Positions 1 through 8,674 of a DNA stretch of 64,000 bases are shown here, piece after piece. Numbering within the stretch: position 1 is the first letter of the stretch; every line of letters begins with the position of its first letter. Origin of the DNA: JAGRKR01 sp041397725 (GTDB lineage: Bacteria; Pseudomonadota; Alphaproteobacteria; Rhizobiales; Hyphomicrobiaceae); assembly GCA_041397725.1 (NCBI GenBank), contig JAWKVZ010000006.1, forward strand, positions 186,001 through 250,000, given 5' to 3'. The notes under the pieces are model-generated. The model was not told where the DNA came from and made no database searches. It worked only from the letters and a program-made list of their open reading frames with translations. The translations under genes were made by a program, and so were the position numbers.

Positions 1-87
1 GACCTCGTAGCCGTCCGCCATGAGCCGTCCCGACATGGGAAAGCCCATGCGGCCGATGCCTACGAACCCGATCCGTCCCTTGCTCAT
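1..87 (-). CDS. NAD-binding beta-hydroxyacid dehydrogenase, N-terminus only (3-hydroxyisobutyrate dehydrogenase family)
   Basis: Only the first 29 codons lie in the window; the gene continues beyond position 1. The ATG at 87 is preceded on the minus strand by a purine-rich ribosome site (GAGGAAAGAGGGAG). Residues 6-18 read IGFVGIGRMGFPM, the N-terminal Rossmann dinucleotide loop (GxGxMG) typical of 3-hydroxyisobutyrate, tartronate semialdehyde and related 6-phosphogluconate-dehydrogenase-like enzymes. These oxidise beta-hydroxyacids in the cytoplasm with NAD(P). The substrate cannot be inferred because the catalytic half is outside the window. Confidence 0.75.
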   Translation of the reverse strand, partial: MSKGRIGFVGIGRMGFPMSGRLMADGYEV

Positions 88-358
88 GCTCCCTCTTTCC
101 TCTTGTTCGTGCCGCGAGCCGTCCGTGGAATTCTGCTCGAAGCAACAGGCCTGCGTTCAATTAATCTTAGCAAATCCAGCGTCAAATGGGTGGCTGCCCA
201 ATACCTCAATTCGCGAGCGCGGGCGCGGGCGCTCGACCGGCTGCGACGTCTGGTCCACCCCCCATCGGACCGACATGGCCGGACGAGCCGCCCACCCCGC
301 GATCGCGAAGACAGGTGCTTGGCGTTCAATCGGCGCCACCAAGCCAGTCGAGTTCGGC

Positions 359-1222
359 ATGACCCAGCACTTGATCGACGACGAGGGAGAACTCTGGAGT
401 AGCCCGTCGCAGGCCCTGCGCGCGCGCTTCGAGACCCCGTATTGCGGCAGCGAGTTCGAGGACTTCCTGGTCCGGAATTTCGGCTACATCGCCGTCACCC
501 GGCGCAATCGCTCGATCCGGGTGCGCGTGCGTCCGGCGCGCGCCAGCGAGAAGGCGCTCTATCGCCTCGTGTTCCTGCTGTTCGAGAGCAGCTCCGAGCG
601 CGTGGCGCTGAGCACGCTCGCGGAGGACCAGAGCGACTGGCAGGATGCCCTGTTCACAGATTCGGCCGACGCCATCGCCCGCATCATGATGCTGTCCAGC
701 GACGCGCAGGACCCGCGCCCGGATGCGTTCTTCTCCCGGCCGCGCGCGCTCGACGGGCTCGGCCCCGCCAATCCGTTCGTGCCGCTGATCGAGCATTGGC
801 GCGCGCGCAGCGGACACTTCGAGCGCACATCGTTTCTCGAGCGGCTCGTGGGACCGCTGCAGGACCGCTACCTCATGATCCGCCTCGATGGCCGGTCCGA
901 GCGCCTTTCCTTCGAGGAAGTCGGCGGCGGCTTTCCTCTGCTGGATCGCAGCTGGCTGGACAATTTCACGGGCGTGCGCGTCGAGGACCAGCCGGACTAC
1001 TACTACGCGCGATGGGTCGCCGAGAGCTATCGGCACGCCGCGAAGATGCCGATACCGACGGTGCACGACATCGACGCACTCGTGCGGCGCCCGAAGCTCG
1101 GCACCAAGCGCCTGCGCTATCAGCGGCTGATCCTTCCATTCACGCGCGAGGACGGATCGACGCTGATGCTGGGCTCGTCCTTCCTCGACGAGTCGATCAA
1201 CCTTCGCATCAAGGCGTCTTGA
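359..1222 (+). CDS. Protein of unknown function with a PAS-like C-terminal half
   Basis: A 287-residue protein with no signal peptide or membrane segment. The C-terminal 150 residues (YLMIRLDGR, then WLDNFTG, ending in LRYQRLILPF and a short tail) resemble the compact PAS_5-type sensory domains common in alphaproteobacteria. The first 130 residues match nothing I recognise. No kinase, cyclase or DNA-binding output domain is present, so it would act alone or through a partner. The start at 359 is a choice: it has no strong ribosome site, and the same frame is open further upstream with an ATG near 272. It converges on the next gene with a 23-base gap. The family assignment is from pattern memory and moderate at best. 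Confidence 0.6.
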   Translation: MTQHLIDDEGELWSSPSQALRARFETPYCGSEFEDFLVRNFGYIAVTRRNRSIRVRVRPARASEKALYRLVFLLFESSSERVALSTLAEDQSDWQDALFTDSADAIARIMMLSSDAQDPRPDAFFSRPRALDGLGPANPFVPLIEHWRARSGHFERTSFLERLVGPLQDRYLMIRLDGRSERLSFEEVGGGFPLLDRSWLDNFTGVRVEDQPDYYYARWVAESYRHAAKMPIPTVHDIDALVRRPKLGTKRLRYQRLILPFTREDGSTLMLGSSFLDESINLRIKAS

Positions 1223-1245
1223 CGCCGGCGGCCTCTGCTTCGGCC

Positions 1246-2013
1246 TCAGCGCTCGCTGCCGACGCGATGGCGCCAATCGCCGCCGGAGTCCTGCGGTGCG
1301 AGAAACCGCTCGAGATCGTCGACGAGTTCCTGCGTCTCCATCCAGGCGAACGCGAAATTGACCGTGCCGCGCGGCGAATTGCGCCAGAGCACCGACCAGT
1401 CCACGTGGTTGTAGCCGTTCCGCCCGGTGATGCCGCCTTTCATCACGGCCTCGGCCATGATCGCGACGGTCAGGTTGCTGTTCCAGCGCGTATGGGCATA
1501 GGCCCGGCAGATGCGCGGCAGGATCGCGGATAGCTGGCGGCCGCGAAAGTCGGGTCGATACCAGACCCCGCCGGAAAACACGACACGGCCGACGATGTCG
1601 TGGGTCGCCCTCGCCGTGACGATGCAAGCTTCGTCCTGCCGGCGTGTGCGCTCGGGATCGGCGTAGAACAGCCGCAGGCTCGTGGCTTCCTCGTAGAAGT
1701 TGGTGTCCTGCCAATCGAACACGCGAGCAGCCTGCGTCGCCACCACCGCCCCGTTGCTGTCGCGGCCGATGATGCAGAAGCCGTTGGTCGCCCCCGCGCC
1801 ACCGAGCCGTGGATGGAACGTGGCAATGAGCGGCGTCCAACTCTCGCGATTCTGCGCGTTGATCTCGACCAGATCGTCGAAGCTGGCGAAAGACAGCGAC
1901 ACGCCCTTGAGCTTGGCCTGTGCCTCCGCCTTGAGGAAGAAGCGGCCGAGCAGATCGCTCGGGCCATGGTCGACTCTGATCTCGGAAAGCAGACTGCGCT
2001 CACGGACGGACAT
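1246..2013 (-). CDS. Hypothetical protein, possibly GNAT-like
   Basis: A 255-residue cytoplasmic protein. Codon use matches its neighbours, and the alternation of hydrophobic strands (GFCIIGRDSNGAVVATQA, then a later stretch VGRVVFSGGVWYRPDFRGR) resembles acyltransferase folds of the GNAT class, where a basic loop binds acyl-CoA. The canonical R/QxxGxG/A loop is not clear, so I would not assign an activity. It is transcribed divergently from the XRE regulator at 2200 across 186 bases, an arrangement that often means the regulator controls the neighbour. It could equally be an orphan gene of unknown function. Confidence 0.6.
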   Translation of the reverse strand: MSVRERSLLSEIRVDHGPSDLLGRFFLKAEAQAKLKGVSLSFASFDDLVEINAQNRESWTPLIATFHPRLGGAGATNGFCIIGRDSNGAVVATQAARVFDWQDTNFYEEATSLRLFYADPERTRRQDEACIVTARATHDIVGRVVFSGGVWYRPDFRGRQLSAILPRICRAYAHTRWNSNLTVAIMAEAVMKGGITGRNGYNHVDWSVLWRNSPRGTVNFAFAWMETQELVDDLERFLAPQDSGGDWRHRVGSER

Positions 2014-2199
2014 GTTGGACTCGGGAGACGTTCCGGTAAGGTTGCCACTTTAACTATTTTTAAACCTTAGCTCGCACTATTCAAGCCGGCGCTGGGAATT
2101 TTGCCCTTCCACTCTCCGAGACACGTGGATTTCAAACGAAGATTGCAGTAAAGTGACACTGCATCCATCACAGCCACCCAGTGTTGCGTACGAGATCCC
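2014..2199. promoter_or_regulatory. Divergent promoter region between the GNAT-like gene and the XRE regulator
   Basis: This 186-base gap separates two outward-reading genes and must hold both promoters. It contains a markedly AT-rich patch around 2040-2070 (ttaactatttttaaacc) in otherwise GC-rich DNA, suitable for a -10 element. I cannot name a specific sigma site or an operator for the regulator. Confidence 0.35.
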
Positions 2200-2658
2200 A
2201 TGACAGATTCCGCCCCCCAGAAGCCCGGCCGCGGACGCTCTCCGGCCCGCAAGCCAACCGACATCGACGCGCATGTCGGCAGCCGCCTGCGCTTTCGCCG
2301 GACCATGATGCAGATGAGCCAGGAGCAACTGGCCGAGAAACTGGGGATCACCCACCAGCAGGTGCAGAAGTATGAGACCGGCGTCACGCGCATGAGCGCG
2401 TCCCGTCTCGTGGAGGCTGCCCGCCAGCTCGACGTGCCGACACGCTGGTTCTTCGAGAACCTCGACCAGGAGGCACGCGACGCGGGTGTGGCGGGAGAGG
2501 ACGGCGCGGCCGACGCGAGCAACACCACGCTCGACCGCGATGGCCGGGAGTTGCTGCGTCTCTACTACAGCATTTCGGAGACGGGCATGCGCCGCAAGCT
2601 GGTGCAGATGGCCCGCGTGCTGGCCTCCGAGCCGGTGAAGAAGAGCGAAGCCGGCTGA
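2200..2658 (+). CDS. XRE-family helix-turn-helix transcriptional regulator
   Basis: A 152-residue protein. Residues 27-85 form a Cro/CI-type helix-turn-helix: VGSRLRFRRTMMQMSQEQLA, then EKLGITHQQVQKYETG, with the usual Q-Q-V-x-K-Y-E recognition helix. The C-terminal 60 residues (RELLRLYYSISETGMRRKLV) resemble the small dimerisation tail of the many short XRE repressors found in Rhizobiales. It starts with ATG at 2200 and is divergent from the GNAT-like gene, so autoregulation and control of that neighbour are plausible but inferred. The ligand or signal is unknown. Confidence 0.88.
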   Translation: MTDSAPQKPGRGRSPARKPTDIDAHVGSRLRFRRTMMQMSQEQLAEKLGITHQQVQKYETGVTRMSASRLVEAARQLDVPTRWFFENLDQEARDAGVAGEDGAADASNTTLDRDGRELLRLYYSISETGMRRKLVQMARVLASEPVKKSEAG

Positions 2659-2763
2659 GACCGGCCGGCGCTCACCGATCGTCTGGCGTCGTCGACAGGA
2701 TCGATCGACGCGTCATCGCCCCAAGCCCCTGAATAACGGGATTTTCGCCTCGTGCGCGCCGCG

Positions 2764-3114
2764 TCAGCGCGTCGCCTGGCGCCTGACGTCCGGGCGTTCC
2801 GTGTCGCTGCTCGCGTTCTGCCAGTCCACCCGTCGCGCCGTCAGGACGAGAGGTGTGCGCTCCGAGAGCTGCACGAGATGGCGCAGCTTGCGCCTCACGT
2901 CGACCAACTCGACTTTCACATATTCGCCGACCCGCTCCCCTTCCTCGGCGATCGCCAGGTCGACCCAGCGATATGCGATGTCGGGCAGCACGCCATTCGC
3001 GACCTGCTCGACGAGCCAGCGGCCACCTCCGACCACCGGATCGCCCGATGGCCAATCTCGCGCAATGATCCCGCGGGACTGTGACGAGACCAAATCTGAC
3101 ACCGGAGTGCGCAT
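2764..3114 (-). CDS. Small hypothetical protein
   Basis: A 116-residue reading frame starting with the ATG at 3114, preceded by AGAAG about eight bases upstream. The composition looks like a real folded protein rather than antisense shadow: GGGRWLVEQVANGVLPDIAY, then RWVDLAIAEEGERVGEYVKV and a conserved-looking helix RRKLRHLVQLSERTPLVL. There is no signal peptide or membrane segment. I do not recognise the family. It lies alone between the XRE gene and a gene-poor, AT-richer stretch. Several overlapping frames on the plus strand are less protein-like. The frame could also start further upstream. Confidence 0.5.
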   Translation of the reverse strand: MRTPVSDLVSSQSRGIIARDWPSGDPVVGGGRWLVEQVANGVLPDIAYRWVDLAIAEEGERVGEYVKVELVDVRRKLRHLVQLSERTPLVLTARRVDWQNASSDTERPDVRRQATR

Positions 3115-3479
3115 CCTGATACTTCTTCGCAGAGGGCGTGGCGAAGCCCGCTCCTCATGCAGCCCGACTGGGGCGCCGCGATTACCGCGTGGCATCATCG
3201 CGCCCCGCTGCGACCCTTGCCGGTAGCGCCGCCGGCCGGAGGTCGTGGCGATCGAAGACAGTGAAGCAGCACGAATACAGTAGGAATAAATACAAATCCC
3301 GTCACCCAACCAAAGTTAGGAATATTCGGTTGTAGACGACGATGATTTACACTCAGAAGTTCAAGAGCGGATACATGCTCGCCTGAAGCATAAGTCCTGA
3401 AGTCGACGGCGAGTATTTCCGCTTGAAATCGGGCGCCGGGCCTGCGGCCACCGCCGGTCGCGAACCGGCATGCGAGACC
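3115..3479. other. Gene-free stretch with an AT-rich core
   Basis: No convincing gene lies in these 365 bases. The segment from about 3262 to 3365 is clearly lower in GC than its surroundings (runs such as ggaataaatacaaatccc and ggaatattcggttg). It would suit a promoter or an old insertion scar, but I see no terminal repeats, tRNA fold or known motif. Confidence 0.4.
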
Positions 3480-4442
3480 TTAGCGGCGGGGGCGCCCGTG
3501 CCGCCGCATGCCGGCCGCCACGATGATGATGTTTCCCGCGATCACGACCAGCATGACGAGCAGGAGCTGCCGGCCGCTCGGAGCCGCCGCGATCAGTGAG
3601 CCGGCATGCGCCGCCTCCTGCAGGATCAGCGTCATCAGGGGCACGAAGGCGCTGGCGGCGACGAAGCTTTCCGTCGAGATCTTGAGCACGGCCGAGAACA
3701 TCAGCAGGTTCATCGCCGTCAGCACGAGCCCGCCGAACAGAACCGCCAGCAGAACCGTGAGGGGGCGCGTCAGGTCGGTGAACACGGGCAGACCCGGCAC
3801 CGGCGCCAGCAGGCCGTAGCGCACCAGGACCATGCCCGCGACGAGCACGGCGAAACCGGCAAGCGCCGCGACGAGCACGACCTGGCCCGTCACCGACAGC
3901 TTCTCCCGGACGCCGAGCGCTGCGCGATTCCAGGGGTGCAACTCGGCCGAGAAGCTGCGCAGCGCGAACATCAGCGACGATGCACCGACCGTCGCCAGGA
4001 TCGGCCCGAGCGCACGCCCCGACTGAATGGCGAGGAGCCACGCGATGCCGGCCAGCACGATGCCTGCGCCGAGCAGGCGCAAGCCGTCCGGTCGGCGGCC
4101 CAGGGCAAGCCAGCCGATCGCCATGGAGAGCGGGATCGAGAACCGCACGAAGATGCTGGCCTCGGCAGGGTCGGCATAGCTGATCGCCAGATAGTAGAAG
4201 ATCTCCATGCCGATCGTCGTCGCCCCGAACAACCAGGTCATCGGCAGGCGCACGATCTCGCGAAGCCGGGTCGGCCGCCGCGACAGCACGATGAGCGCCA
4301 CCGCCGCCACCAGCATCGCCTCGAGCACGAAGGCGAAGGTGTTGACGCCGTGCTCGTTGGCGTAGGCGTAGGCGATGTTGAGGATGCCGATGCAGAGCAC
4401 GTAGAGGCCCGCCTCGAGCCAGCCGCCGGCGCTCCCGCTCAT
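3480..4442 (-). CDS. EamA-family (DMT) membrane transporter
   Basis: A 320-residue integral membrane protein with about ten hydrophobic segments in two halves, as expected for drug/metabolite transporters of the EamA type. The first half has the typical Asn-Ile-Ala and PAEASIFVRFSIPLSMAIGW pattern; the second ends in VIAGNIIIVAAGMRRHGR. Such proteins usually export amino acids, nucleosides or other small metabolites across the inner membrane. The substrate is not predictable. The ATG at 4442 overlaps the rsmD stop by four bases, so it is probably translated from the rluB-rsmD transcript. Confidence 0.85.
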   Translation of the reverse strand: MSGSAGGWLEAGLYVLCIGILNIAYAYANEHGVNTFAFVLEAMLVAAVALIVLSRRPTRLREIVRLPMTWLFGATTIGMEIFYYLAISYADPAEASIFVRFSIPLSMAIGWLALGRRPDGLRLLGAGIVLAGIAWLLAIQSGRALGPILATVGASSLMFALRSFSAELHPWNRAALGVREKLSVTGQVVLVAALAGFAVLVAGMVLVRYGLLAPVPGLPVFTDLTRPLTVLLAVLFGGLVLTAMNLLMFSAVLKISTESFVAASAFVPLMTLILQEAAHAGSLIAAAPSGRQLLLVMLVVIAGNIIIVAAGMRRHGRPRR

Positions 4443-5047
4443 GACTCGGCCGTGCCGGTTACAGCGGTCGGCCCGTCGCCAGCCCGCGCGGGGGCATGGC
4501 GCAGGAACAGCACGACGGTGTCCCCGTAGGCGCGCTCGTCGCACAGCTCGAATTCGACGGGGAATGCGATGTCGCTGCCCCGGCGCTCCTCGACGATGGC
4601 GACGGCGCCCGGCTTGAGCCAGCCGCCGGCCGCAGCCGATGCCAGCGCCGGTCCGGCAAGCCCCTTGCCGTAGGGCGGATCGAGAAACACGAGATCGAAC
4701 GCCGCCATGCCGCCGGCCGGGCCGAGGTCCGTCGCGTCACGTCGAAAGATCTTGCTGATCCCGGTGGCCGCCAGGGCTTCGACGTTGCGGCGGATCAGGC
4801 CACGGGCCTCCGCGTCGCTTTCGACGAACAGGCACCAGGCGGCGCCCCGCGACAGCGCCTCGAGACCGAGTGCGCCGGTGCCGGCGAACAGATCCAGCAC
4901 GCGCGCGCCCTCGAGCGGCACGTCTTGAAAGGTGTGCGCCAGGATGTTGAAAACCGCTTCGCGCACGCGATCCGACGTGGGCCGGATCGCCCCGTCGTCG
5001 GGCGCGACGAGCGCGCGTCCCTTGAGACGTCCGCCGACGATCCTCAC
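4439..5047 (-). CDS. rsmD: 16S rRNA (guanine966-N2)-methyltransferase RsmD
   Basis: A 202-residue SAM-dependent methyltransferase that modifies G966 of 16S rRNA in the assembled small subunit. The N-terminus (MRIVGGRLKGRAL) and RPTSDRVREAVFNIL are hallmark RsmD sequences. Motif I is DLFAGTGALG at 52-61, and the N6/N2-amino methyltransferase signature DPPY is at 123-126. Length is normal. The start is GTG at 5047, overlapping the rluB stop by four bases (GTGA), which supports translational coupling. The rluB-rsmD pair is a common alphaproteobacterial arrangement. Confidence 0.96.
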   Translation of the reverse strand: MRIVGGRLKGRALVAPDDGAIRPTSDRVREAVFNILAHTFQDVPLEGARVLDLFAGTGALGLEALSRGAAWCLFVESDAEARGLIRRNVEALAATGISKIFRRDATDLGPAGGMAAFDLVFLDPPYGKGLAGPALASAAAGGWLKPGAVAIVEERRGSDIAFPVEFELCDERAYGDTVVLFLRHAPARAGDGPTAVTGTAES

Positions 5048-5982
5048 GGGCGCGACCGCCTTTCCCTGCCGGCGGCGGCAGGCTTGCGCACCTTGTTGCG
5101 GGGCCGGGCCTGCGCTCCCTCATTCTCACGCGCCACCGGCGGCGCAGCGGGCAACGGACCGAGCAGGCCGAACGTGTCCGCGAGCCGCTTGCCGAGCTGA
5201 TCGGCCAGGACGCGCCGGCGCACCTCCTCCGCCGCGCCGGGCACGAGGTCGAGCAGTTGGAACGGCCCGTAGGAGATGCGGATGAGCCGGTTCACGTCGA
5301 GCCCGAGCACCCCGAGAATCTTGCGCACCTCGCGGTTCTTGCCCTCGCGCAGGCCGAGCGTCAGCCAGACGTTGGCCCCCTGAACTCGATCGAGCGTCGC
5401 CTCGACGGACCCGTAGCGCACGCCCTCCACCACGATGCCGTCCTTGAGTTTGTCGAGCCGCGCCTGATCGACCTGGCCGTGCGCGCGAACACGGTAGCGG
5501 CGCAGCCAGCCGGTCGACGGCAGCTCGAGATGTCGCGCCAGCGCGCCGTCCGTCGTGAGCAGCAGCAGCCCCTCGGTGTTGAAGTCGAGCCGCCCCACGG
5601 AGACGACCCGCGGCAGCCCGTCCGGCAGGCGCTCGAACACCGTCGGCCGCCCCTGCGGATCGCGATGCGTGGTCACCTGCCCCTTCGGCTTGTAGTAGCG
5701 CCACAGCCGCACCGGCTCCGGCTGCGGCAGCGCCTTGCCGTCCACCTCGATCAGGTCCTTCGGAGTCACGACGTGGGCGGGCGTGTCCAGCGTCTTGCCA
5801 TTGACCGAGACCCGTCCGGCCTGGATCCAGCGTTCGGCCTCGCGGCGCGAGCACAAGCCGGCGCGCGCCATCGCCTTGGCGATCCGCATCTCGCCGTCGT
5901 CGTCGCCTGGGGCCGTCTCGCGTGACGGTCGCGTCCTGGCCGCTCCGCCGCGAGCGGGTTGACCGCGCTTGCCTGATTGCAT
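5044..5982 (-). CDS. rluB: 23S rRNA pseudouridine synthase of the RluB/RsuA family
   Basis: A 312-residue enzyme that isomerises a uridine in large-subunit rRNA. Residues about 31-78 form an S4 RNA-binding domain (RIAKAMARAGLCSRREAERW). The catalytic domain has GRLDFNTEGLLLLT with the nucleophilic Asp near residue 133, followed by the family motif GKNREVRKIL. A basic, low-complexity C-terminal tail of about 40 residues is typical of alphaproteobacterial homologues. I use the ATG at 5982; a GTG one codon upstream is also possible. It is the first gene of the rluB-rsmD-EamA overlap series and is divergent from tadA. Confidence 0.92.
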   Translation of the reverse strand: MQSGKRGQPARGGAARTRPSRETAPGDDDGEMRIAKAMARAGLCSRREAERWIQAGRVSVNGKTLDTPAHVVTPKDLIEVDGKALPQPEPVRLWRYYKPKGQVTTHRDPQGRPTVFERLPDGLPRVVSVGRLDFNTEGLLLLTTDGALARHLELPSTGWLRRYRVRAHGQVDQARLDKLKDGIVVEGVRYGSVEATLDRVQGANVWLTLGLREGKNREVRKILGVLGLDVNRLIRISYGPFQLLDLVPGAAEEVRRRVLADQLGKRLADTFGLLGPLPAAPPVARENEGAQARPRNKVRKPAAAGRERRSRP

Positions 5983-6137
5983 CACATGGGTTCCAGATTA
6001 TCGAGCAGGCTCGCCACAGATGTACTGGCCGCGCCCCGGCGACCTGCTCCAAGTCCAAGATCGAGAGCCTGATCGCCCGTTCGCTGGAACCTTCCGCAGT
6101 CCCAGCCCGGACGAACAGGCGCCAGGAGACCCTCTTT

Positions 6138-6602
6138 ATGGCATCCCGTCGGGATTCGAGCCACATGGACCTTGCTTTCGCCGAGGCCGAGGCCGCGGCC
6201 GAGCGCGGCGAGGTGCCCATCGGGGCCGTGATCGTCGGCGCGGAAGGCCACGTGCTGGCCAGTGCCGGCAACCGCACGCGCGAGCTCAACGACCCGACCG
6301 CCCACGCCGAGCTCCTGGCGATCCGCGCCGCCTGCGCCGCCCAGGGCAGCCAGCGTCTCTCCAACGCCGACCTCTACGTCACGCTCGAACCCTGTCCGAT
6401 GTGCGCCGCCGCGATTTCCTTCGCGCGGGTGCGGCGGCTCTATTTCGGGGTTTCCGATCCCAAGGGCGGCGCCGTCGAGAACGGCACGCGCTACTTCTCG
6501 AGCGCCATCTGCCATCATGCCCCCGAGGTCTACGGCGGCATTGACGAGAGCCGCAACCAGCGCCTTCTGCAGGCATTCTTCAAGACGCTGCGCGACGGCT
6601 AG
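6138..6602 (+). CDS. tadA: tRNA-adenosine(34) deaminase TadA
   Basis: A 154-residue zinc-dependent deaminase that converts A34 of tRNA-Arg(ACG) to inosine. The HAE motif (His56, Glu58) and PCPMC (Cys86, Cys89) supply the zinc ligands and proton shuttle. The substrate loop GEVPIGAVIV at 24-33 is characteristic of TadA rather than cytidine or guanine deaminases. The ATG at 6138 has AGGAGA eight bases upstream, which decides the start over an internal ATG at 6165. It is divergent from rluB, a conserved pairing in Rhizobiales. Confidence 0.95.
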   Translation: MASRRDSSHMDLAFAEAEAAAERGEVPIGAVIVGAEGHVLASAGNRTRELNDPTAHAELLAIRAACAAQGSQRLSNADLYVTLEPCPMCAAAISFARVRRLYFGVSDPKGGAVENGTRYFSSAICHHAPEVYGGIDESRNQRLLQAFFKTLRDG

Positions 6603-6636
6603 AGCGTGGCTCGCACGCTTGCGTCGACGGGCGCTG

Positions 6637-7134
6637 TCAGCGCGCGAGGCCGCCCATGCGGCAGACCTCCGCCCACTCGGCCTCGCTCACCGGCTGCACC
6701 GACAGGCGGAACGACGTCACGAGGCTCATGCCGGCGAGCTTGGGATTGGCCTTGACCGCCGGCAGCGGCACGGGCTGCGGCATCGCCTCGAGCGCGCGGA
6801 CGTCGACGCACTCCCACGTGCCCGTCGTGTCCTCGGGATCGGGATGGGCGAGCGCGATCACCTCGGCGATGCCGACGACGGCGAGCCCGATGTTGGAATG
6901 ATAGAAAAAACAGCGGTCGCCGAGCTTCATGGCGCGCATGAAGTTGCGCGCCTGATAATTGCGCACGCCGGACCATGGCTCGCCCGCCGCCCCTCTGGCC
7001 ACCAGATCGTCCCACGAGAAGACGTCGGGCTCGGACTTCAGGAGCCAGAAGCCCGTGGAGACGACTGGCGCCGGGGATTTCCGGGTGGCTGTGGCGACAG
7101 CCTTGCGCGGCTTGGGTTTTGAGGACTTCGGCAT
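6637..7134 (-). CDS. EVE-domain protein
   Basis: A 165-residue protein. After a basic, disordered 28-residue N-terminus comes a complete EVE domain: FWLLKSEPDVFSWDDL, WSGVRNYQARNFMRAM, and FFYHSNIGLAVVGIAEV. EVE domains have a PUA-like fold and bind modified bases in DNA or RNA; stand-alone bacterial versions are widespread and their physiological role is unsettled. Length is normal apart from the extended basic N-terminus. The ATG at 7134 is the only sensible start. It converges with tadA (34-base gap) and lies downstream of the seven-gene cluster, separated by 121 bases with a small hairpin. Confidence 0.9.
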   Translation of the reverse strand: MPKSSKPKPRKAVATATRKSPAPVVSTGFWLLKSEPDVFSWDDLVARGAAGEPWSGVRNYQARNFMRAMKLGDRCFFYHSNIGLAVVGIAEVIALAHPDPEDTTGTWECVDVRALEAMPQPVPLPAVKANPKLAGMSLVTSFRLSVQPVSEAEWAEVCRMGGLAR

Positions 7135-7201
7135 CGTCAGCGGATCTCGCGTCGGCAGTGTTGGCGTTTGGCCGGCGCGTGAGCTCCGGCGCTGGTCCGA
7201 T

Positions 7202-7220
7202 AGGGTGTTATCATCACCCT
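7202..7220 (-). terminator. Small hairpin 3' of the seven-gene cluster
   Basis: AGGGTG at 7202-7207 pairs perfectly with CACCCT at 7215-7220 around a seven-base loop. It lies 36 bases downstream of the last gene of the cluster on the minus strand. There is no U-tract, so termination is only a possibility. Confidence 0.3.
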
Positions 7221-7255
7221 GCGTCCGCCTGCAAACCGATCTCCCGGGCGCGCCG

Positions 7256-8674
7256 TCAGGCGAGAGCTGCTCGCAGCGCCGGATAATCCACCTTGGACCG
7301 ATGGCGACGGTCGAGCGGGATCGCGGCGAGTGCGACGACGCGCTCGATGCCGAGCCGGCGCGCATTGCGTTCCCACGTCCCGGCCTCGGCGCCATCGCCC
7401 TCGATGGCCAGCACCGGACGCCCGCCGATGCCTGCGAGTGCGGCCCGGCGCACACCCGGCCAGAAGCGGGCCGCCGCCTCGACGCCGAAGGGATGCAACG
7501 CCCCGACCCGCGCATCGACTCGGCCGAGCAGCCACAACCGCCCCTCTTCGTCGAGCCGTCCGGCGTCGCCCGTGCGGTGCCAGATCTCTCCGTCGAGCGC
7601 GATCTTGCTGCCGGCGTTGCGGCTCGGGTCCATGTAGGTCTTGTTGACGTGCGCCCCGCTGACCACGATTTCGCCGTCGATGAGCCGCAGGGCCACGTCC
7701 GGCACCGGCCGGCCAGCGAGCAAGCCCGCGCCCTCCCGCATGGCGGCCCAGTCGGCGCTGGCGATCTCGTCGGCCCCGATGTGTGCGATCGGCTCCGCCT
7801 CGGTGGAGCCGTAGACGGCGACGATGCGACAGCCCGGCGAGGCGGCGGCAAGCCTCTCCATGACATCGGGGAAGACCGGCCCACCGCCGGTGAAGATGGC
7901 GGAGATCCCAGGCGGTGGGCCGCCCTCCGCGAGAGCCTCGCAGACCGACGGCGGCACGAGCAGCCGCGTCACGCCCCGCTCGCGCACGACAGCGGCGAGG
8001 GCTGCCGCCTCCACCTTGTCGTGCCGCGTCACATTCCAGGACGGCAGCACACTGGTGGTGCCCAGGGCCAGGTTCACGAGCACGAACACCGGGAACGCCA
8101 CGAGATCGCGCTCGTGCTCATGCCCGGCCACGAGCAGCGGCGAGACCGCGGCATGCTGAGCCGCCAGAAAGCCATGGGTGCGCTCGATGGCCTTCGGCAG
8201 ACCCGTTGAGCCGCTGGTGAAGGAAATCAGGGCGGGGTGATCGTCGGGCAGGGCGATCGTCGGCGTCCGCGTCGGCCGACGCCGGTCGAAAGCGAGCAGA
8301 AGTGGCCCCCTCCCCCAAAGCTCCGGCAGGGCGAAGCGCAGGCCTGCCAGCCAACCGCCCGAGAACACAGCGCGTGGGCGCGTCGCGCCAATCGCATGGC
8401 GCAGTCCTTTGAGACCCAGTGCGGGCTCGGGAAAAACCGCCACGGCGCCGAGACGCCAGAGTGCCGCCAGACCGGCATAGAGCGGCAGGCCGATGCGGGT
8501 GGCGATCAGCACGCGATCGCCGCGGCGGATTCCTTTCCGCCGCCAGCCTTCCGCGAGCTCATCCGACCAGAGCGCCAGCGCACTGAAACTGACGCTGCGA
8601 CCGCGCCCGTCGATGATCGCCGGATGCGCGCCTCGGCGCGCCGCGGTCGCGAGAAAGGCCTCGAGAATGCTCAT
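7256..8674 (-). CDS. AMP-forming acyl ligase, OleC-like (ANL superfamily)
   Basis: A 472-residue adenylating enzyme. The P-loop is SFTSGSTGLPKA at 151-162, motif A5 is VYGSTEAEP at 287-295, the TGD motif is in HRTGDAGRLD at 366-375, and the C-terminal subdomain ends in PLDRRHRSKVDYPAL with a candidate catalytic Lys461. Several segments recall OleC beta-lactone synthetases rather than classical acyl-CoA ligases: AFPVFVLVNLALGTTSVLPS, the GGGPVFPDVMERL loop, and the D-x-R-H-x-x-K ending. OleC activates beta-hydroxy acids with ATP and closes a beta-lactone. That link is from memory and moderate; a fatty-acid CoA or acyl-AMP ligase is the alternative. It is shorter than usual OleC (about 540). 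It is the last gene of the cluster; its ATG overlaps the GNAT stop by four bases. Confidence 0.82.
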   Translation of the reverse strand: MSILEAFLATAARRGAHPAIIDGRGRSVSFSALALWSDELAEGWRRKGIRRGDRVLIATRIGLPLYAGLAALWRLGAVAVFPEPALGLKGLRHAIGATRPRAVFSGGWLAGLRFALPELWGRGPLLLAFDRRRPTRTPTIALPDDHPALISFTSGSTGLPKAIERTHGFLAAQHAAVSPLLVAGHEHERDLVAFPVFVLVNLALGTTSVLPSWNVTRHDKVEAAALAAVVRERGVTRLLVPPSVCEALAEGGPPPGISAIFTGGGPVFPDVMERLAAASPGCRIVAVYGSTEAEPIAHIGADEIASADWAAMREGAGLLAGRPVPDVALRLIDGEIVVSGAHVNKTYMDPSRNAGSKIALDGEIWHRTGDAGRLDEEGRLWLLGRVDARVGALHPFGVEAAARFWPGVRRAALAGIGGRPVLAIEGDGAEAGTWERNARRLGIERVVALAAIPLDRRHRSKVDYPALRAALA

